Counted from the stretch's first letter, positions 1 to 10,153 are shown. The stretch: DNA of 64,000 bases from Colwellia sp. (GCA_013215465.1 JABSOW010000003.1:203537-267536); one strand, 5' to 3'. Made by a program: numbers and translations. Notes: generated by a model not told the origin, from the letters alone.

Positions 1-378
1 GATAAAAAGATAGTTATGTATCAACCACTTGAAAATATTTTTTTTAGCCGCATCCGAAGTATTGACTAATCTTAAAACACCCTCATGATTGTCAGTAACC
101 GTTAAACCGCTTACTACTATAAAGTGAATAAAAACATCTAAACTCGCTTGATCAAATTCGTAACCCTCTTTTTGCAGATCTGCCAGAAATTCACTTCCCG
201 TTTTGTTTTCATTCCATTTAGAAATAAGTTCAAAGGTATCTAGGGCAATGGTGAAGTATTTATTTTGTATTGGATCAAACAGAAGCCATCTTTTCGACCC
301 ATCTTCTCCCGCCGAGGTTTTGAGTATTTTTAAATCTTGTCTTAACTTGGGAAGTTTTTTCTCACTTTCTTGGTCCAT
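1..378 (-). CDS. Partial N-terminus of a protein resembling M50 (site-2 protease)/HlyD-type export proteins
   Basis: The first 126 codons are visible and the gene continues beyond the left edge. Its ATG shares one base with the TGA of the upstream adaptor gene (TGATG), so the two are translationally coupled. The opening, with KLPKLRQDLKIL at about residues 8-19 followed by WLLFDPIQNKYFTI, recalls the N-terminal segment of site-2-protease family proteins that carry M50 and HlyD-like parts and sit in export clusters. That segment precedes the catalytic membrane region, which lies outside the window, so no HExxH motif can be checked. The family assignment is a recognition by eye and is moderate at best. 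It could instead be a PqqD-like or unrelated domain. Its place as last visible gene of the adhesin operon suggests a role in export or maturation of the giant protein. Confidence 0.55.
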   Translation of the reverse strand, partial: MDQESEKKLPKLRQDLKILKTSAGEDGSKRWLLFDPIQNKYFTIALDTFELISKWNENKTGSEFLADLQKEGYEFDQASLDVFIHFIVVSGLTVTDNHEGVLRLVNTSDAAKKNIFKWLIHNYLFI

Positions 379-1718
379 CACCAACCAATCCACTGTCTTA
401 TTGACGTAATAGGTTTCTTAAACAAATAAAAGAACAACGTCACTTTCTCTGAGTATATTTTTGCAGTTCCCCGTAAACCTATTTTAGGAATATAGCCATT
501 TTCATCAATTTTATCAAAATCAGCGATAATTTTATAAGACAAAACTGTTTGAGGCGTTAATTCAGGTTCATAATATATTTGAGATATTTTACCGCCCCAA
601 GTATTTAATGGGTCATTATCAAAGAAAATTTTCACCAATGCACCCTCATTTAAAAAGATGGCATCACTTACTGGCAACATTATTTTAAGCTGTATGCTTT
701 TTGGATCCGCTATCAGCAGAATTCTTTCCCCAACAACAACTGATTTACCAACCCACTCATTTGGATCATTGATAATGACCGTACCCGACTTTTCTGCATA
801 GATATTAGTTTTTTCAAACTCATACTTTGCAAACTCCATCTCAGCTTCTTTTAACCGTACCTCTGATTCAATAGCGGAAATTTGGCTTTTTTTACTGTAA
901 TCGACAAAGCTATTTTGCTTTGTCGTATGAAGTTGAGCCTTTGCAACTTCTAAAGTTCTTTGTGCAATAATATAGTTATGGTTAAACTCGGTATCCTCAA
1001 GTTTAACAATCAAAGCACCTTTTTTGACCACTTGGTCAGGAAATACGTTGATTTTATCTATAGCACCATTTAATGGTGAGGTTATAACAAGAGGATTCTT
1101 AGCCTTAACTTCCAAAGGCGCTAAGACTGTTAAGCTGATCGGGAAAAACATTAACAACAGTATTAATGCTAATACGATTTTTACATACTTACTGTTAAAA
1201 GATCTGTTTTTTAGCCATATGTTAAAACTAGATTTATGTAATGAATATAAAAAATAACTATATGAAGAAGCAAGATGTTTTAAAAGTGACTTTTCATTAT
1301 CACTCCATAAACTGTTTTTAAACAGCATCAGATAAAACTCAACTTCTATCTCTTTTTTTGTTGTTAAAGGGATCCATAATATATTCGATGGGCTAAAATC
1401 TTTAAGCTCAGTTTGCTGTGGGAGTGTTAAATCGCTTTGTATATTAACTACATGTAAGGATGATGAATTGTCCAAATTAAGCAAGTGATTTGCTACATCC
1501 TCAGCCCACTGGGTAAAGGGAGATGTCATTTCTACGACAGAAATATCAGAAATAGCTTGTACTCTCAGCTTCGCACTTATATCTGGTGATATAAGAACAG
1601 CTTGATCATAAGAGATCAGATCTCTTGTCTCATTTACTATTATGTAACCTAATTCTTTTGCACTATCACAATTGCGACAATTCTCTTCAAGCTGCAATAA
1701 CTGAGCAATATTTTTCAA
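378..1718 (-). CDS. HlyD-family membrane-fusion protein with N-terminal GAF-like domain
   Basis: This 446-residue protein has three visible parts. Residues 1 to about 165 form a soluble, probably cytoplasmic domain that reads like a degenerate GAF domain. A single strongly hydrophobic segment at about 179-200 should span the inner membrane. Residues 205-446 look like a HlyD/RND-type adaptor: a lipoyl half-motif (SPLNGAIDKINVFPDQVVKKG, about 214-234), a short helical hairpin, the second half-motif around ESGTVIIND-like sequence, and a beta-barrel domain. Adaptors of this family bridge the inner membrane and an outer-membrane TolC channel. The sensory-type N-terminus is unusual for an adaptor. 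The gene lies 113 bp downstream of the giant surface-protein gene, separated by a strong hairpin, and is coupled to the next gene. Confidence 0.75.
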   Translation of the reverse strand: MKNIAQLLQLEENCRNCDSAKELGYIIVNETRDLISYDQAVLISPDISAKLRVQAISDISVVEMTSPFTQWAEDVANHLLNLDNSSSLHVVNIQSDLTLPQQTELKDFSPSNILWIPLTTKKEIEVEFYLMLFKNSLWSDNEKSLLKHLASSYSYFLYSLHKSSFNIWLKNRSFNSKYVKIVLALILLLMFFPISLTVLAPLEVKAKNPLVITSPLNGAIDKINVFPDQVVKKGALIVKLEDTEFNHNYIIAQRTLEVAKAQLHTTKQNSFVDYSKKSQISAIESEVRLKEAEMEFAKYEFEKTNIYAEKSGTVIINDPNEWVGKSVVVGERILLIADPKSIQLKIMLPVSDAIFLNEGALVKIFFDNDPLNTWGGKISQIYYEPELTPQTVLSYKIIADFDKIDENGYIPKIGLRGTAKIYSEKVTLFFYLFKKPITSIRQWIGW

Positions 1719-1744
1719 ACTTTAAAATTTCCTTTGTAGTTAGC

Positions 1745-1801
1745 AATAAAAAATCGTCGAGCCTATTACCCAGATGAAATTCAGCTGAATAATAGGCTCG
1801 A
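1745..1801 (-). terminator. Strong hairpin between giant adhesin gene and GAF-HlyD gene
   Basis: A perfect 12-bp inverted repeat (TCGAGCCTATTA at 1757-1768 and its complement at 1790-1801) flanks a 21-nt loop. On the minus strand it is followed closely by a run of six T. It therefore looks like an intrinsic terminator. Because transcription from the upstream cluster would have to pass it to reach the last two genes, it may act as an attenuator setting the ratio of giant protein to export proteins. Confidence 0.7.
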
Positions 1802-1831
1802 TTTTATACATTCACTTATCTTTTATGTAAC

Positions 1832-4800
1832 CTACACTACAAAGAGTTTAGATAACTCATTACCATAGTTATTTATATTGTCACTTTGCATCACTAATTG
1901 ATCATTCAAAGGGATATACACTACTTCAGCGGTAGGCGTAACAGCATTTTTTATCTCACTGATATTTAGTTTGACTTTTAAAATACGAGTCTCGTTTGTC
2001 GATTCATTGTAGGCGATTATCTCAAACTCAATATTTCCCTCTTCATCCAGCATTTCTTCAGAAATAACACCACTAATTTGGCCCGTTAGACGATTTATAT
2101 TTAACCCTGATGGTAACCCTTTACCATCATTATAACTTCCTGAATAAACCTCTTGATCTGATCGGTAATCATCTCTAATGTCAATGGTAATTGTATCTGA
2201 CATGAAACTAATGCTTTTAAGTTTAAAATCTATACTCTCAACCGTATCATCAAAACTCACTTGACCATTTGCGTCTACAGTCACTGTTATATCAACACTT
2301 CTTACTAAGCCTTCCGCTCCAGATTCTTTTACATCCTGACCGAGGTCTATGCTGGATGATACATCCTCTAAGGAACCCACTTTTGGCGTCGATACACTAT
2401 CAATATTGTCGAGTAAGTTACTTACTGTAGAATTCTCAGAAGTATCCTGAATTAAATTCTTTCCTGATGAGCCACTTGCTATTTCAACTGACTGTTCTAC
2501 AACTTCTGACGTTTCTGCAACTACAACCTCGACTGTTGGCGTAACAACTTCTGCCGGAGCAAGAATTTCTAACTCAAATGTTTTTGTTGTTACCTCTTCT
2601 CCATCATCCGCGCTGATGACTATGGCAAAGCTACCAATATCATTTAAGCTACCTGAAATAACACCCGTACCTTGATCATATGTTAAGCCCTTTGGTAACC
2701 CAGAAATGGTGAAAGTTATCTCATCAGTTAAATCAATATCACTAAACTGTGTTGATATATCCATAGTGAAGCCAGTACCAAATGATTGCTCCAGTGCATC
2801 AATATTTTCCGTTGAAGCGATTGTTTTATCATTGCTACCTGTTAGCGTAATAACAACATCTTGAGTCGTTGTTGCGCCTTCATCATCCGTTACTGTAAGC
2901 GTAAATATCACGGTGACTACCTCTCCCTCAGCTAAGAAGTCTAACTTAGCCTCTGTGATGGTATAATCCCAGGTAACTTCACCATCATTGCTATTGGTTT
3001 CTGTGTTGTTAATAGTAAATCCAGCTTCTATATCAGCACGCTGTGTTTCACTTAATGTTAACGCTGTCGTACCATCTTGATTCAACGCGGTAACTGTCGC
3101 TGTCGCTTCTGTTGCAACTGGGCTATCGGTTAAATCGACATCGGTAAAGGTGACTGAGCCACTGTCTGTTAGCGTAGTTCCCTCTAAAATGTTTCCAGCA
3201 ACTTCGACTATCTGGATCGTTGGCGTGTCGTTGGTACCTATAATCGTAATCGTTACATCTTGAGTATCTGTTACACCTTCATCATCTGTGACAGTGATTG
3301 TAAATACTGCGGTTACTATTTCACCTTCACCTAAGAAATCTAACTTACCTTCTGTGATTGTATAATCCCAGGTAACCTCACCATCATTGGTATTGGTTGA
3401 CGTGTTATTAATGGTAAATGCAGCTTCTATATCAGCACGCTGTGTCGCTGTTAATGCTAATGCTGTTGTACCCCCTTGATTTAATGCGGTAACTGTTGCT
3501 GTCGCTTCTGTAGCAACCGGGTTATCGGTTAAATCGACATCGGTAAAGGTGACTGAGCCGCTGTCTGTTAGCGTAGTTCCCTCTAGAATGTCTCCAGCAA
3601 CATCGACTATCTGAATCACTGGTGCATCATTAGTACCTGTGATGGTGATTGTTACTGTTTGAGTAGCAGATGCTTCTGTTAATACGACACCACTATCATC
3701 TGTCGCTGTCACTGTATAACTAAATGTTAATGTTTCCCCCTCTGCTAAGAAGTTCAGATCATCCGCGGTGGTATAGGTCCAAGCGCTATTAACTGTATTA
3801 GTGGTATCATCAATGGCGAGCGCACCCGTATCATCAAATACAAAGCCATTTATTAATGATTGAACCTGAGTGGTATTTAATTGCTCAGTGGTAATACTTC
3901 CACCACTCCATGCCATATCACCGTTATATATTTCAGATAATGTGACGGTATCGGTATCGTCAAGGTCTGAGAGTTGAATTGAACCTGTTGCACTTGTCTC
4001 ATTTGATCCAACAGAGGTGCCATTTTTCTCTGTAAATGCGCCCGTGGTTGTGATCGACTCTATTATCGGTTGATCATTTGTACCTGTAATGGTGACAGTG
4101 ACCGTTTTAGTAGCAGATGCAGCGTTTAATGCGACGCCACTATCGTCTGTCGCTGTCACTGTATAACTAAATGTTAATGTCTCACCATTTGCGAGGAAGT
4201 TTAAATTATCCGCTGTGGTATAGGTCCAAGAGCTGTTTACTGTATTAGTAGTATCATCAATGGCAAGTGCACCCGTATTATCAAAAACAAACCCATCGAT
4301 TAATGATTGAATCTGAGTTGGGCTTAATTGATTAGCTGTAATAGTTCCATCACTCCAGGCCATATCATTATTAAACACTTCAGATAATGTTACTGTATCT
4401 GTATCATCTAAATCTGAAAGTGTCATTGTTCCTATTGCACTTACCTCTGTTGTTCCTGATTCAGTTCCATCAAGCTCTGTTAATGCTCCCGTTGCTGTAA
4501 TAGAATCTATTACTGGTTGATCGTTTATACTTCCAATTGTAATAGTCACATCTTGGCTAGCAGTTGCACCCGCATCATCTGTTACTGTGATTGTGAATAT
4601 TGCCGTGACTACTTCCGCATTAGCTAAGAAGTCTAACTTTTCATCATCAATTGTATAATCCCAAGTAACTTCACCATTATTTGTGTTTGTACCTGTGTTA
4701 ACAATGCTAAACGCTGCTTCTATATCTACCGTTTGAGCAGCGGTTAATACCAGTGCTGTTATGCCATCTTCTGCTACTGCTGTTACAGATTTTGTAACTT

Positions 4801-7800
4801 CTGTTGCTGTTGGTCTATCAGCTAAATCTACATCGGTAAAGGTGATTGAACCAGTATCACTTAATGAACCACCTTCAGCTAAAGTTGTTGATACATCTAC
4901 GATTTGAATATTTGGTGTATCGTTACTTCCATTGATAATAAATTTTATCTCTTTTGTAACCTCATCAGAAGCTGCAAGAGAAACTGCTTTTATTGAAATA
5001 ATTTCTTCCACTGAATCAGTTGGTCTTAAAGATTGTACTTTAGATACATCATTAGAAATTGTATATGTCATTACACCTGTTGATACATCAAAGAGAATAC
5101 TTCCATAATCAGTGGACTTGGTATATTTTTGGATATCACTTTCTTGGACCCAAGTGCTATCTAAGTCAAAAGTCACTTCATTATCAACATCTATTGCTGT
5201 AAAAGTAATACTTGCCTTATTGGTACCCGCCTCTGCATTATTTATTCCACCCGCTTCAACTAAGTCTGAAGACTCCGTATCTGTTGTTAGAATTAATTTA
5301 TCATCAGACCCATTAATAGTTATATTTAAAACGGCGATATCATTTCTATTGGTTGAATCTGTAATTGTATAATTGAATGACTCTGTTAATGTATTTCCTA
5401 CATTCAATCCTTCTATATAAACATTTGTTTCATTAAGTGTATAAGAATATGCACCGGTTTGGTCGCTAATTGTTAAGGTGCCATAACTGCCATCTATGCT
5501 ATAAATAGTATCTGCACTGATAACGACACCACTTCCAGCCCCTTCAATGCTCCCAACTCTGACTTCTACTAACGTTTGTGTATCAATAGGGTTTTGGTCG
5601 GTATCATTGGCAAATAAATTTCCACTTATTATTTGATCCCCAAGTGTTGTATTATTCAAGCCACCACTTTCTGTAATATTATTGGCATCATTAATCGCTA
5701 CTGGGGCAACAGCGCCTAATTGAATAGGTGCAGCACTTATTGCTTCCGGTGTGTTTGCAGTACCTTGATTGTCGGTATAAGACACGACAACTCGAATATA
5801 TTTATTACCATCATCATTTGTTAATGTGTAAGAACTTCCTGTTGCACCAGTAATTATAGTCCCTGGTCCAGTATTATTATTTGAGCGATACCACGCATAC
5901 ATTGGTTCAACCCCAACTAAACCATCACTATCAGTTATGGTTGCATTTATCACATCTCCTGATGCTAGAGTTCCTGACAAGTTTACTGCACCTGTATCAT
6001 CTACATTTAATATAGATAATGCAGTTGACTCTTGAACCTCAGCAACATCGCCACCATCGGTATAAAATACTTTTGCTCTTACTTGTTTACTTGCTTCATT
6101 ATTTGTTAATGTATAATTGATATTTGTTGCATTGCTAATATCTGTCCAAGTAGCTCCACTATCACTGCTTACTTGCCATTGATAAGTAGTATTAGCAATT
6201 GAACCATCTCCATCAGGATCTGTGATAGACAATACAGTTAACGTTTGCCCTTCTGTTGGCGTTCCAGCAACTGTTACAACACCTGGATTGTTTGCGGTAT
6301 AAGCACCAACCGTAGTAGTCGCAGCAGGATCTTGTAAATCTAATTTAAATGTCGTTTCATTAGTCGCACCACCTGAATCTGTCGCAATTAATTTAATATC
6401 TAAATAGGATACATTTCCTATCGGTGTGCCAGAAATTGTTGTACCTGTTACGCTAAGCCAAGCAGGTGCATCACCCCAAGTTGAGCCATCCCAAACTTTT
6501 GCACTATATGTTAACGTTGCAAGATCAGGCGTTCCATCTGAACCACCATCTGGGTCTATAAACAGTTCTCCAAAGTTATAACTGAAATCATTGCCTTCTG
6601 TTATTAATTGATCTGCGGCTACTGTTGTACCATTTATAGCAGGTGCATCATTTGGTGTGGCAATCGTTAAAGTGAAACTATTGGTGCCGCTTGAACTTTG
6701 GCCACTTTCAGTTGCTGTGATTATTATTGCATAAGTAACGGCAGCATCATGAGGTGGATTTCCTGAAAGTACTCCCGTAGTGGCATCTAACGTTAACCAA
6801 GAGGGTAAAGCACTCGCATCTGCTGTTGCTGTATAAGCGACAGTTTCAGCTACATCATCAAATATAAAAGCGTCTGATGGTATTTTAAATATATGGTTTC
6901 CTGAACCAGTCCATGTTTGATCCGCTATTGTTGTATCAGCTGAGATTGTATTCGGTGTTCCATCATCTACGTAAATAGCAAATTGTGTCGTGGTTGATTT
7001 ATCGACGTCTACTCCAACAGATCCATCAGTCCCTAAATCTGTTGCCGTAATATCTATAATATATTTTCCGGCAATTAATAAAGAGCCATCACTTGAGAAT
7101 TCTCTAGTCAATGGGTCAAAACTCATGCCCGCTGGCAGTCCAGTTGCTGAATAGATTAATGCCGTACTATTATCATGATCATCTGAAAAAGTATCTTGGG
7201 GGATAGTATAAAATGTTGCGGCTGTACCTGCTGTTGCTAAATCAATAACCACTCTATCTATTGGATTAACGACAACTGGCGCATTATTTTCCACATCAGT
7301 AAAAGTTACTTGAAAAGTATCAGATATACTTGCCGATGCTGGATCTGTTGCTGTTACTTTGAAATAGAAATCACCATTTACTATAAAATCTCCATCACCG
7401 ATAAACTTTCTTGATGCCTCATCAAAAGTTACACCCGATGGTAAAGAACCATCTCCTACTTGTGTACCAGCGTTATCCACTTGCTCAACAGTATAAGCTA
7501 AGCCATCTCCTTCTCTATCTAAAAAAGTATTGGCAGGAATTTGATAAATCCAATTACCATTTCCACTAAATGTTTGATCACTTATCACTTGGCTTACTTC
7601 TGGTAAATCATTTGTTCCAACAAGCGTAATATCTAAAGATTGATTTGCTTGTGCACCAGATGAATCTATTATTTTAAACATAAACGTATCGGTGTCAGTA
7701 TCTCCATCAGCGAGTGCATTTAATGCCACTTGCTTATTTGGTAAATATGTCCAATTCTTTGTACTTGTATCTAAAGTTAATACACCATATTTACCTTGTA

Positions 7801-10153
7801 ACGTGTAAGTACTACCAGATAGTGTTCCACCTTGGATTGCATAAGTTAATGCTGTACTAGCGCCATCGTCTTCAACATCTGTTCCCGTTAACGTTCCGGT
7901 TAATGTTAATGCTCCTGAAGTTAATAGTGAAACATCACTCGGTACATCATCTGCTGATGTTTCAGTAATGGTGGCTACCCCTTGAGCACTAGTAATCACT
8001 GGTATGTCATTAACTGAAACGACTACAACTGATAAAGTCGCTGTATTTGTTGAAGCTAGTATTCCACCTGTGCCAAAACCTTGATCTCTTACTTTTACCT
8101 CTATTACTCCAGGTGTTCCAAAATAGTTCGCTACCGGATTAAACCTTATTTTATCAGTATCGTTTAAGTTTGCTCCAACAATTACAGTAGCCCAACTGAT
8201 TCCATTATCAGGTGAATACTCATAAACGCCCTCTGTAGCAGGGTCTGCATCTATCGTTACCACTTTCACTGAACCTAAACTATCGGGATTATCTACATCA
8301 TTAAAAACTGGATCAAATAAAGCATCAATGCTAGTGCCTTTATTATTTATACTCGTTACGTCTTCTTGTATTGTTTGAAGTTTTAGCTCTGCTGAGTTTG
8401 ATACCGTTGGGGTATCGTTTACAGATGAAACGTTAAAAGTAACCTCTTGTGATGCTGATAATCCATAAGAATCAGAAGCAGTGAAAGTTACATGATCTAC
8501 TCCATACCAATTAGAAGTCTTTGCGGTAATTGTAGCAATTCCATTATTATCTATACTAATAACAGTATTATCGCCTCCGCTATAATTATAATTTAGATCT
8601 GCTGAATTTGTTTCCGAATCTGAAAAGTGATTTTTTAAATCAATTGTATATGAAGAAAAATCTTCTTGTAAATTCTGAGTAGGAATAGCACTCGCTGTAG
8701 GTGCTGTATTTGAATCTGCTGTAGCTATTTGTGCTTCAGCTTGAGAAATAGTATTTGCAAAAACATATAAAAAATTGAATGAACTACTACTTCCTGCTGC
8801 TAAACTTCCAATATTAAAACCTAAGTCAATAGTTTTATCCCCATTGCCTACATTGCCACCAGCAAGTGCAACATCAGGATCTTTTGTCCACCCACTAATC
8901 GAAGTATTATGGGTTACAGAACTTGAACTATATAAACCAATAACTCTTCCACTTACAGGGCCTTCTGAAAGTACAAAATCATTCGCACTATATACTCCTG
9001 TTCCTCTTGTGTTATTTGTACTTGAGGTAGAACCAGCTAAACCATTTGAATCAACATCAGGATCCGTACTCCTTAAATATTTAACATCAGCAACTGTTGA
9101 AGCAGAAATATTTTTGATTGTAACATTAATAGTTAAAACTTTTGCTCCTTCAGGAAGAGAATATATTTGGGTTATTTCCAACTTTCCATCTGCTGTTGTG
9201 GATACTGCTACTACTTGACTTGACGAACCGCTTATTGTTGTCTCCATTGAAGGACGTGTATAATTTGAATTATTATTAGTTTCTAAAATACCTGCATGCT
9301 TAACTGAAAAAAGTTCTTGGGGTGCACCGGGAGTTAAGTAATCAGCTGAATCTAAAAAATCGTCACCTCCACCATCTGCATCGTACTGGATTCCTGGTTT
9401 TCCAGTTCCTCCAATACCTAATGTTCCATCTTGACTAATTGCTGTTTTTACAAATCCATTATTCATAATAATAGAAGAAGCTAATTTTCCCTCATAACTA
9501 TCAATAACTATCCCTTTTGTCTCAATTATTCCAGTTTTAACTTCTAAATCCCAATCACCACCAAGAGCAGCTGCCCCCGTGATATCTTCAGAAGCAGCAA
9601 CATCCGCTTGTGTGCTAGCGGCTATTTTATTTATAAATTCTTGCCCTCGTCCATCACTTGCTACATTACATCCATAAAGAAGTATATCTCCACTTTCACT
9701 TAGTGAGTTTGAAATACTTTCAAGTGCAGCTGATGAGTTGTCAATATTCTGTACATTTAATAGTGAACTACCAAGCGATATCTCGCCAACACTACCATGA
9801 GAGATAATATGAATCGCGTCGATTTCATCTTTCCCCTCAAGAATAGCAGCAATCTGTTCTAGTCCACCAGTCTCTGAATCTATAATAAAGACCTCAACAT
9901 CCGCCCCTAAGCCATCGACAATCGTTTCATAATTTTCCACACTACTATCAACAAATACCACTTCATTTCTATCTCGAGATAAAGGTTCAACCGCCGCTGG
10001 TGTAGTGTTTTTATCTAGTAATGAACTTTCAAAAGCACTGTTATCTAGTGCGTCTACCGCTGTTGCGACAGCCGCCCCATCAAATAATATTCTAGGCTCT
10101 AACGCGCTTATTAATGGTTTGATTTTACGTGATTTTTTATTTGAAATATTCAT
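1832..10153 (-). CDS. Giant LEPR-XLL / DUF4347 cadherin- and VCBS-repeat surface protein
   Basis: This 2773-residue acidic, Thr/Asp/Ser-rich protein opens with a basic stretch and an LEPRILF motif (residues 18-24), the hallmark of LEPR-XLL proteins. Residues about 64-224 form a DUF4347 domain with ISHG (His119) and YGCN (Cys162). Cys162 is the only cysteine I found in the protein. Residues about 480-1740 are a series of cadherin/Ig-like and putative-Ig (He_PIG-like) modules with NDxP junctions. Five VCBS-type repeats follow at about 1742-2440, then another Ig-like module and an unusual C-terminus. There is no classical Sec signal peptide and no glycine-rich RTX nonapeptide array. Such proteins are typically exported adhesins. 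The start has a good ribosome site (AAGGA) and lies 15 bp after the adaptor gene, in an apparent tolC-adaptor-adhesin operon. Confidence 0.85.
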   Translation of the reverse strand: MNISNKKSRKIKPLISALEPRILFDGAAVATAVDALDNSAFESSLLDKNTTPAAVEPLSRDRNEVVFVDSSVENYETIVDGLGADVEVFIIDSETGGLEQIAAILEGKDEIDAIHIISHGSVGEISLGSSLLNVQNIDNSSAALESISNSLSESGDILLYGCNVASDGRGQEFINKIAASTQADVAASEDITGAAALGGDWDLEVKTGIIETKGIVIDSYEGKLASSIIMNNGFVKTAISQDGTLGIGGTGKPGIQYDADGGGDDFLDSADYLTPGAPQELFSVKHAGILETNNNSNYTRPSMETTISGSSSQVVAVSTTADGKLEITQIYSLPEGAKVLTINVTIKNISASTVADVKYLRSTDPDVDSNGLAGSTSSTNNTRGTGVYSANDFVLSEGPVSGRVIGLYSSSSVTHNTSISGWTKDPDVALAGGNVGNGDKTIDLGFNIGSLAAGSSSSFNFLYVFANTISQAEAQIATADSNTAPTASAIPTQNLQEDFSSYTIDLKNHFSDSETNSADLNYNYSGGDNTVISIDNNGIATITAKTSNWYGVDHVTFTASDSYGLSASQEVTFNVSSVNDTPTVSNSAELKLQTIQEDVTSINNKGTSIDALFDPVFNDVDNPDSLGSVKVVTIDADPATEGVYEYSPDNGISWATVIVGANLNDTDKIRFNPVANYFGTPGVIEVKVRDQGFGTGGILASTNTATLSVVVVSVNDIPVITSAQGVATITETSADDVPSDVSLLTSGALTLTGTLTGTDVEDDGASTALTYAIQGGTLSGSTYTLQGKYGVLTLDTSTKNWTYLPNKQVALNALADGDTDTDTFMFKIIDSSGAQANQSLDITLVGTNDLPEVSQVISDQTFSGNGNWIYQIPANTFLDREGDGLAYTVEQVDNAGTQVGDGSLPSGVTFDEASRKFIGDGDFIVNGDFYFKVTATDPASASISDTFQVTFTDVENNAPVVVNPIDRVVIDLATAGTAATFYTIPQDTFSDDHDNSTALIYSATGLPAGMSFDPLTREFSSDGSLLIAGKYIIDITATDLGTDGSVGVDVDKSTTTQFAIYVDDGTPNTISADTTIADQTWTGSGNHIFKIPSDAFIFDDVAETVAYTATADASALPSWLTLDATTGVLSGNPPHDAAVTYAIIITATESGQSSSGTNSFTLTIATPNDAPAINGTTVAADQLITEGNDFSYNFGELFIDPDGGSDGTPDLATLTYSAKVWDGSTWGDAPAWLSVTGTTISGTPIGNVSYLDIKLIATDSGGATNETTFKLDLQDPAATTTVGAYTANNPGVVTVAGTPTEGQTLTVLSITDPDGDGSIANTTYQWQVSSDSGATWTDISNATNINYTLTNNEASKQVRAKVFYTDGGDVAEVQESTALSILNVDDTGAVNLSGTLASGDVINATITDSDGLVGVEPMYAWYRSNNNTGPGTIITGATGSSYTLTNDDGNKYIRVVVSYTDNQGTANTPEAISAAPIQLGAVAPVAINDANNITESGGLNNTTLGDQIISGNLFANDTDQNPIDTQTLVEVRVGSIEGAGSGVVISADTIYSIDGSYGTLTISDQTGAYSYTLNETNVYIEGLNVGNTLTESFNYTITDSTNRNDIAVLNITINGSDDKLILTTDTESSDLVEAGGINNAEAGTNKASITFTAIDVDNEVTFDLDSTWVQESDIQKYTKSTDYGSILFDVSTGVMTYTISNDVSKVQSLRPTDSVEEIISIKAVSLAASDEVTKEIKFIINGSNDTPNIQIVDVSTTLAEGGSLSDTGSITFTDVDLADRPTATEVTKSVTAVAEDGITALVLTAAQTVDIEAAFSIVNTGTNTNNGEVTWDYTIDDEKLDFLANAEVVTAIFTITVTDDAGATASQDVTITIGSINDQPVIDSITATGALTELDGTESGTTEVSAIGTMTLSDLDDTDTVTLSEVFNNDMAWSDGTITANQLSPTQIQSLIDGFVFDNTGALAIDDTTNTVNSSWTYTTADNLNFLANGETLTFSYTVTATDDSGVALNAASATKTVTVTITGTNDQPIIESITTTGAFTEKNGTSVGSNETSATGSIQLSDLDDTDTVTLSEIYNGDMAWSGGSITTEQLNTTQVQSLINGFVFDDTGALAIDDTTNTVNSAWTYTTADDLNFLAEGETLTFSYTVTATDDSGVVLTEASATQTVTITITGTNDAPVIQIVDVAGDILEGTTLTDSGSVTFTDVDLTDNPVATEATATVTALNQGGTTALALTATQRADIEAAFTINNTSTNTNDGEVTWDYTITEGKLDFLGEGEIVTAVFTITVTDDEGVTDTQDVTITIIGTNDTPTIQIVEVAGNILEGTTLTDSGSVTFTDVDLTDSPVATEATATVTALNQDGTTALTLSETQRADIEAGFTINNTETNSNDGEVTWDYTITEAKLDFLAEGEVVTVIFTLTVTDDEGATTTQDVVITLTGSNDKTIASTENIDALEQSFGTGFTMDISTQFSDIDLTDEITFTISGLPKGLTYDQGTGVISGSLNDIGSFAIVISADDGEEVTTKTFELEILAPAEVVTPTVEVVVAETSEVVEQSVEIASGSSGKNLIQDTSENSTVSNLLDNIDSVSTPKVGSLEDVSSSIDLGQDVKESGAEGLVRSVDITVTVDANGQVSFDDTVESIDFKLKSISFMSDTITIDIRDDYRSDQEVYSGSYNDGKGLPSGLNINRLTGQISGVISEEMLDEEGNIEFEIIAYNESTNETRILKVKLNISEIKNAVTPTAEVVYIPLNDQLVMQSDNINNYGNELSKLFVV
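2835..4930 (-). repeat. Five tandem VCBS-type repeats in the giant adhesin (two types)
   Basis: Five in-frame repeats of about 400-450 bp occur within the adhesin gene. From the C-terminal side they are about 2835-3235 (B), 3236-3635 (B), 3636-4085 (A), 4086-4530 (A) and 4531-4930 (B, divergent). Type B carries EVTWDYTI and VTDDEG-type motifs. Type A carries DLDDTDTVTLSE and DDTTNTVNS motifs. The two adjacent B copies share identical DNA runs of over 30 bp, which points to recent duplication or conversion. Confidence 0.85.

Noticed and set aside
2835..4930. CRISPR-like regular repeats
   Set aside because: The repeats are long, in frame and coding. No short repeat-spacer array was seen anywhere in the window.
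8775..9218. 147-codon frame antisense to the adhesin gene
   Set aside because: Low-complexity product caused by the biased codons of the opposite strand; no ribosome site or family resemblance.
1832..10153. RTX adhesin with calcium-binding nonapeptides and C-terminal type I signal
   Set aside because: No GGxGxDxUx array was found; the repeats are cadherin/VCBS-type and the C-terminus is not a typical RTX tail.
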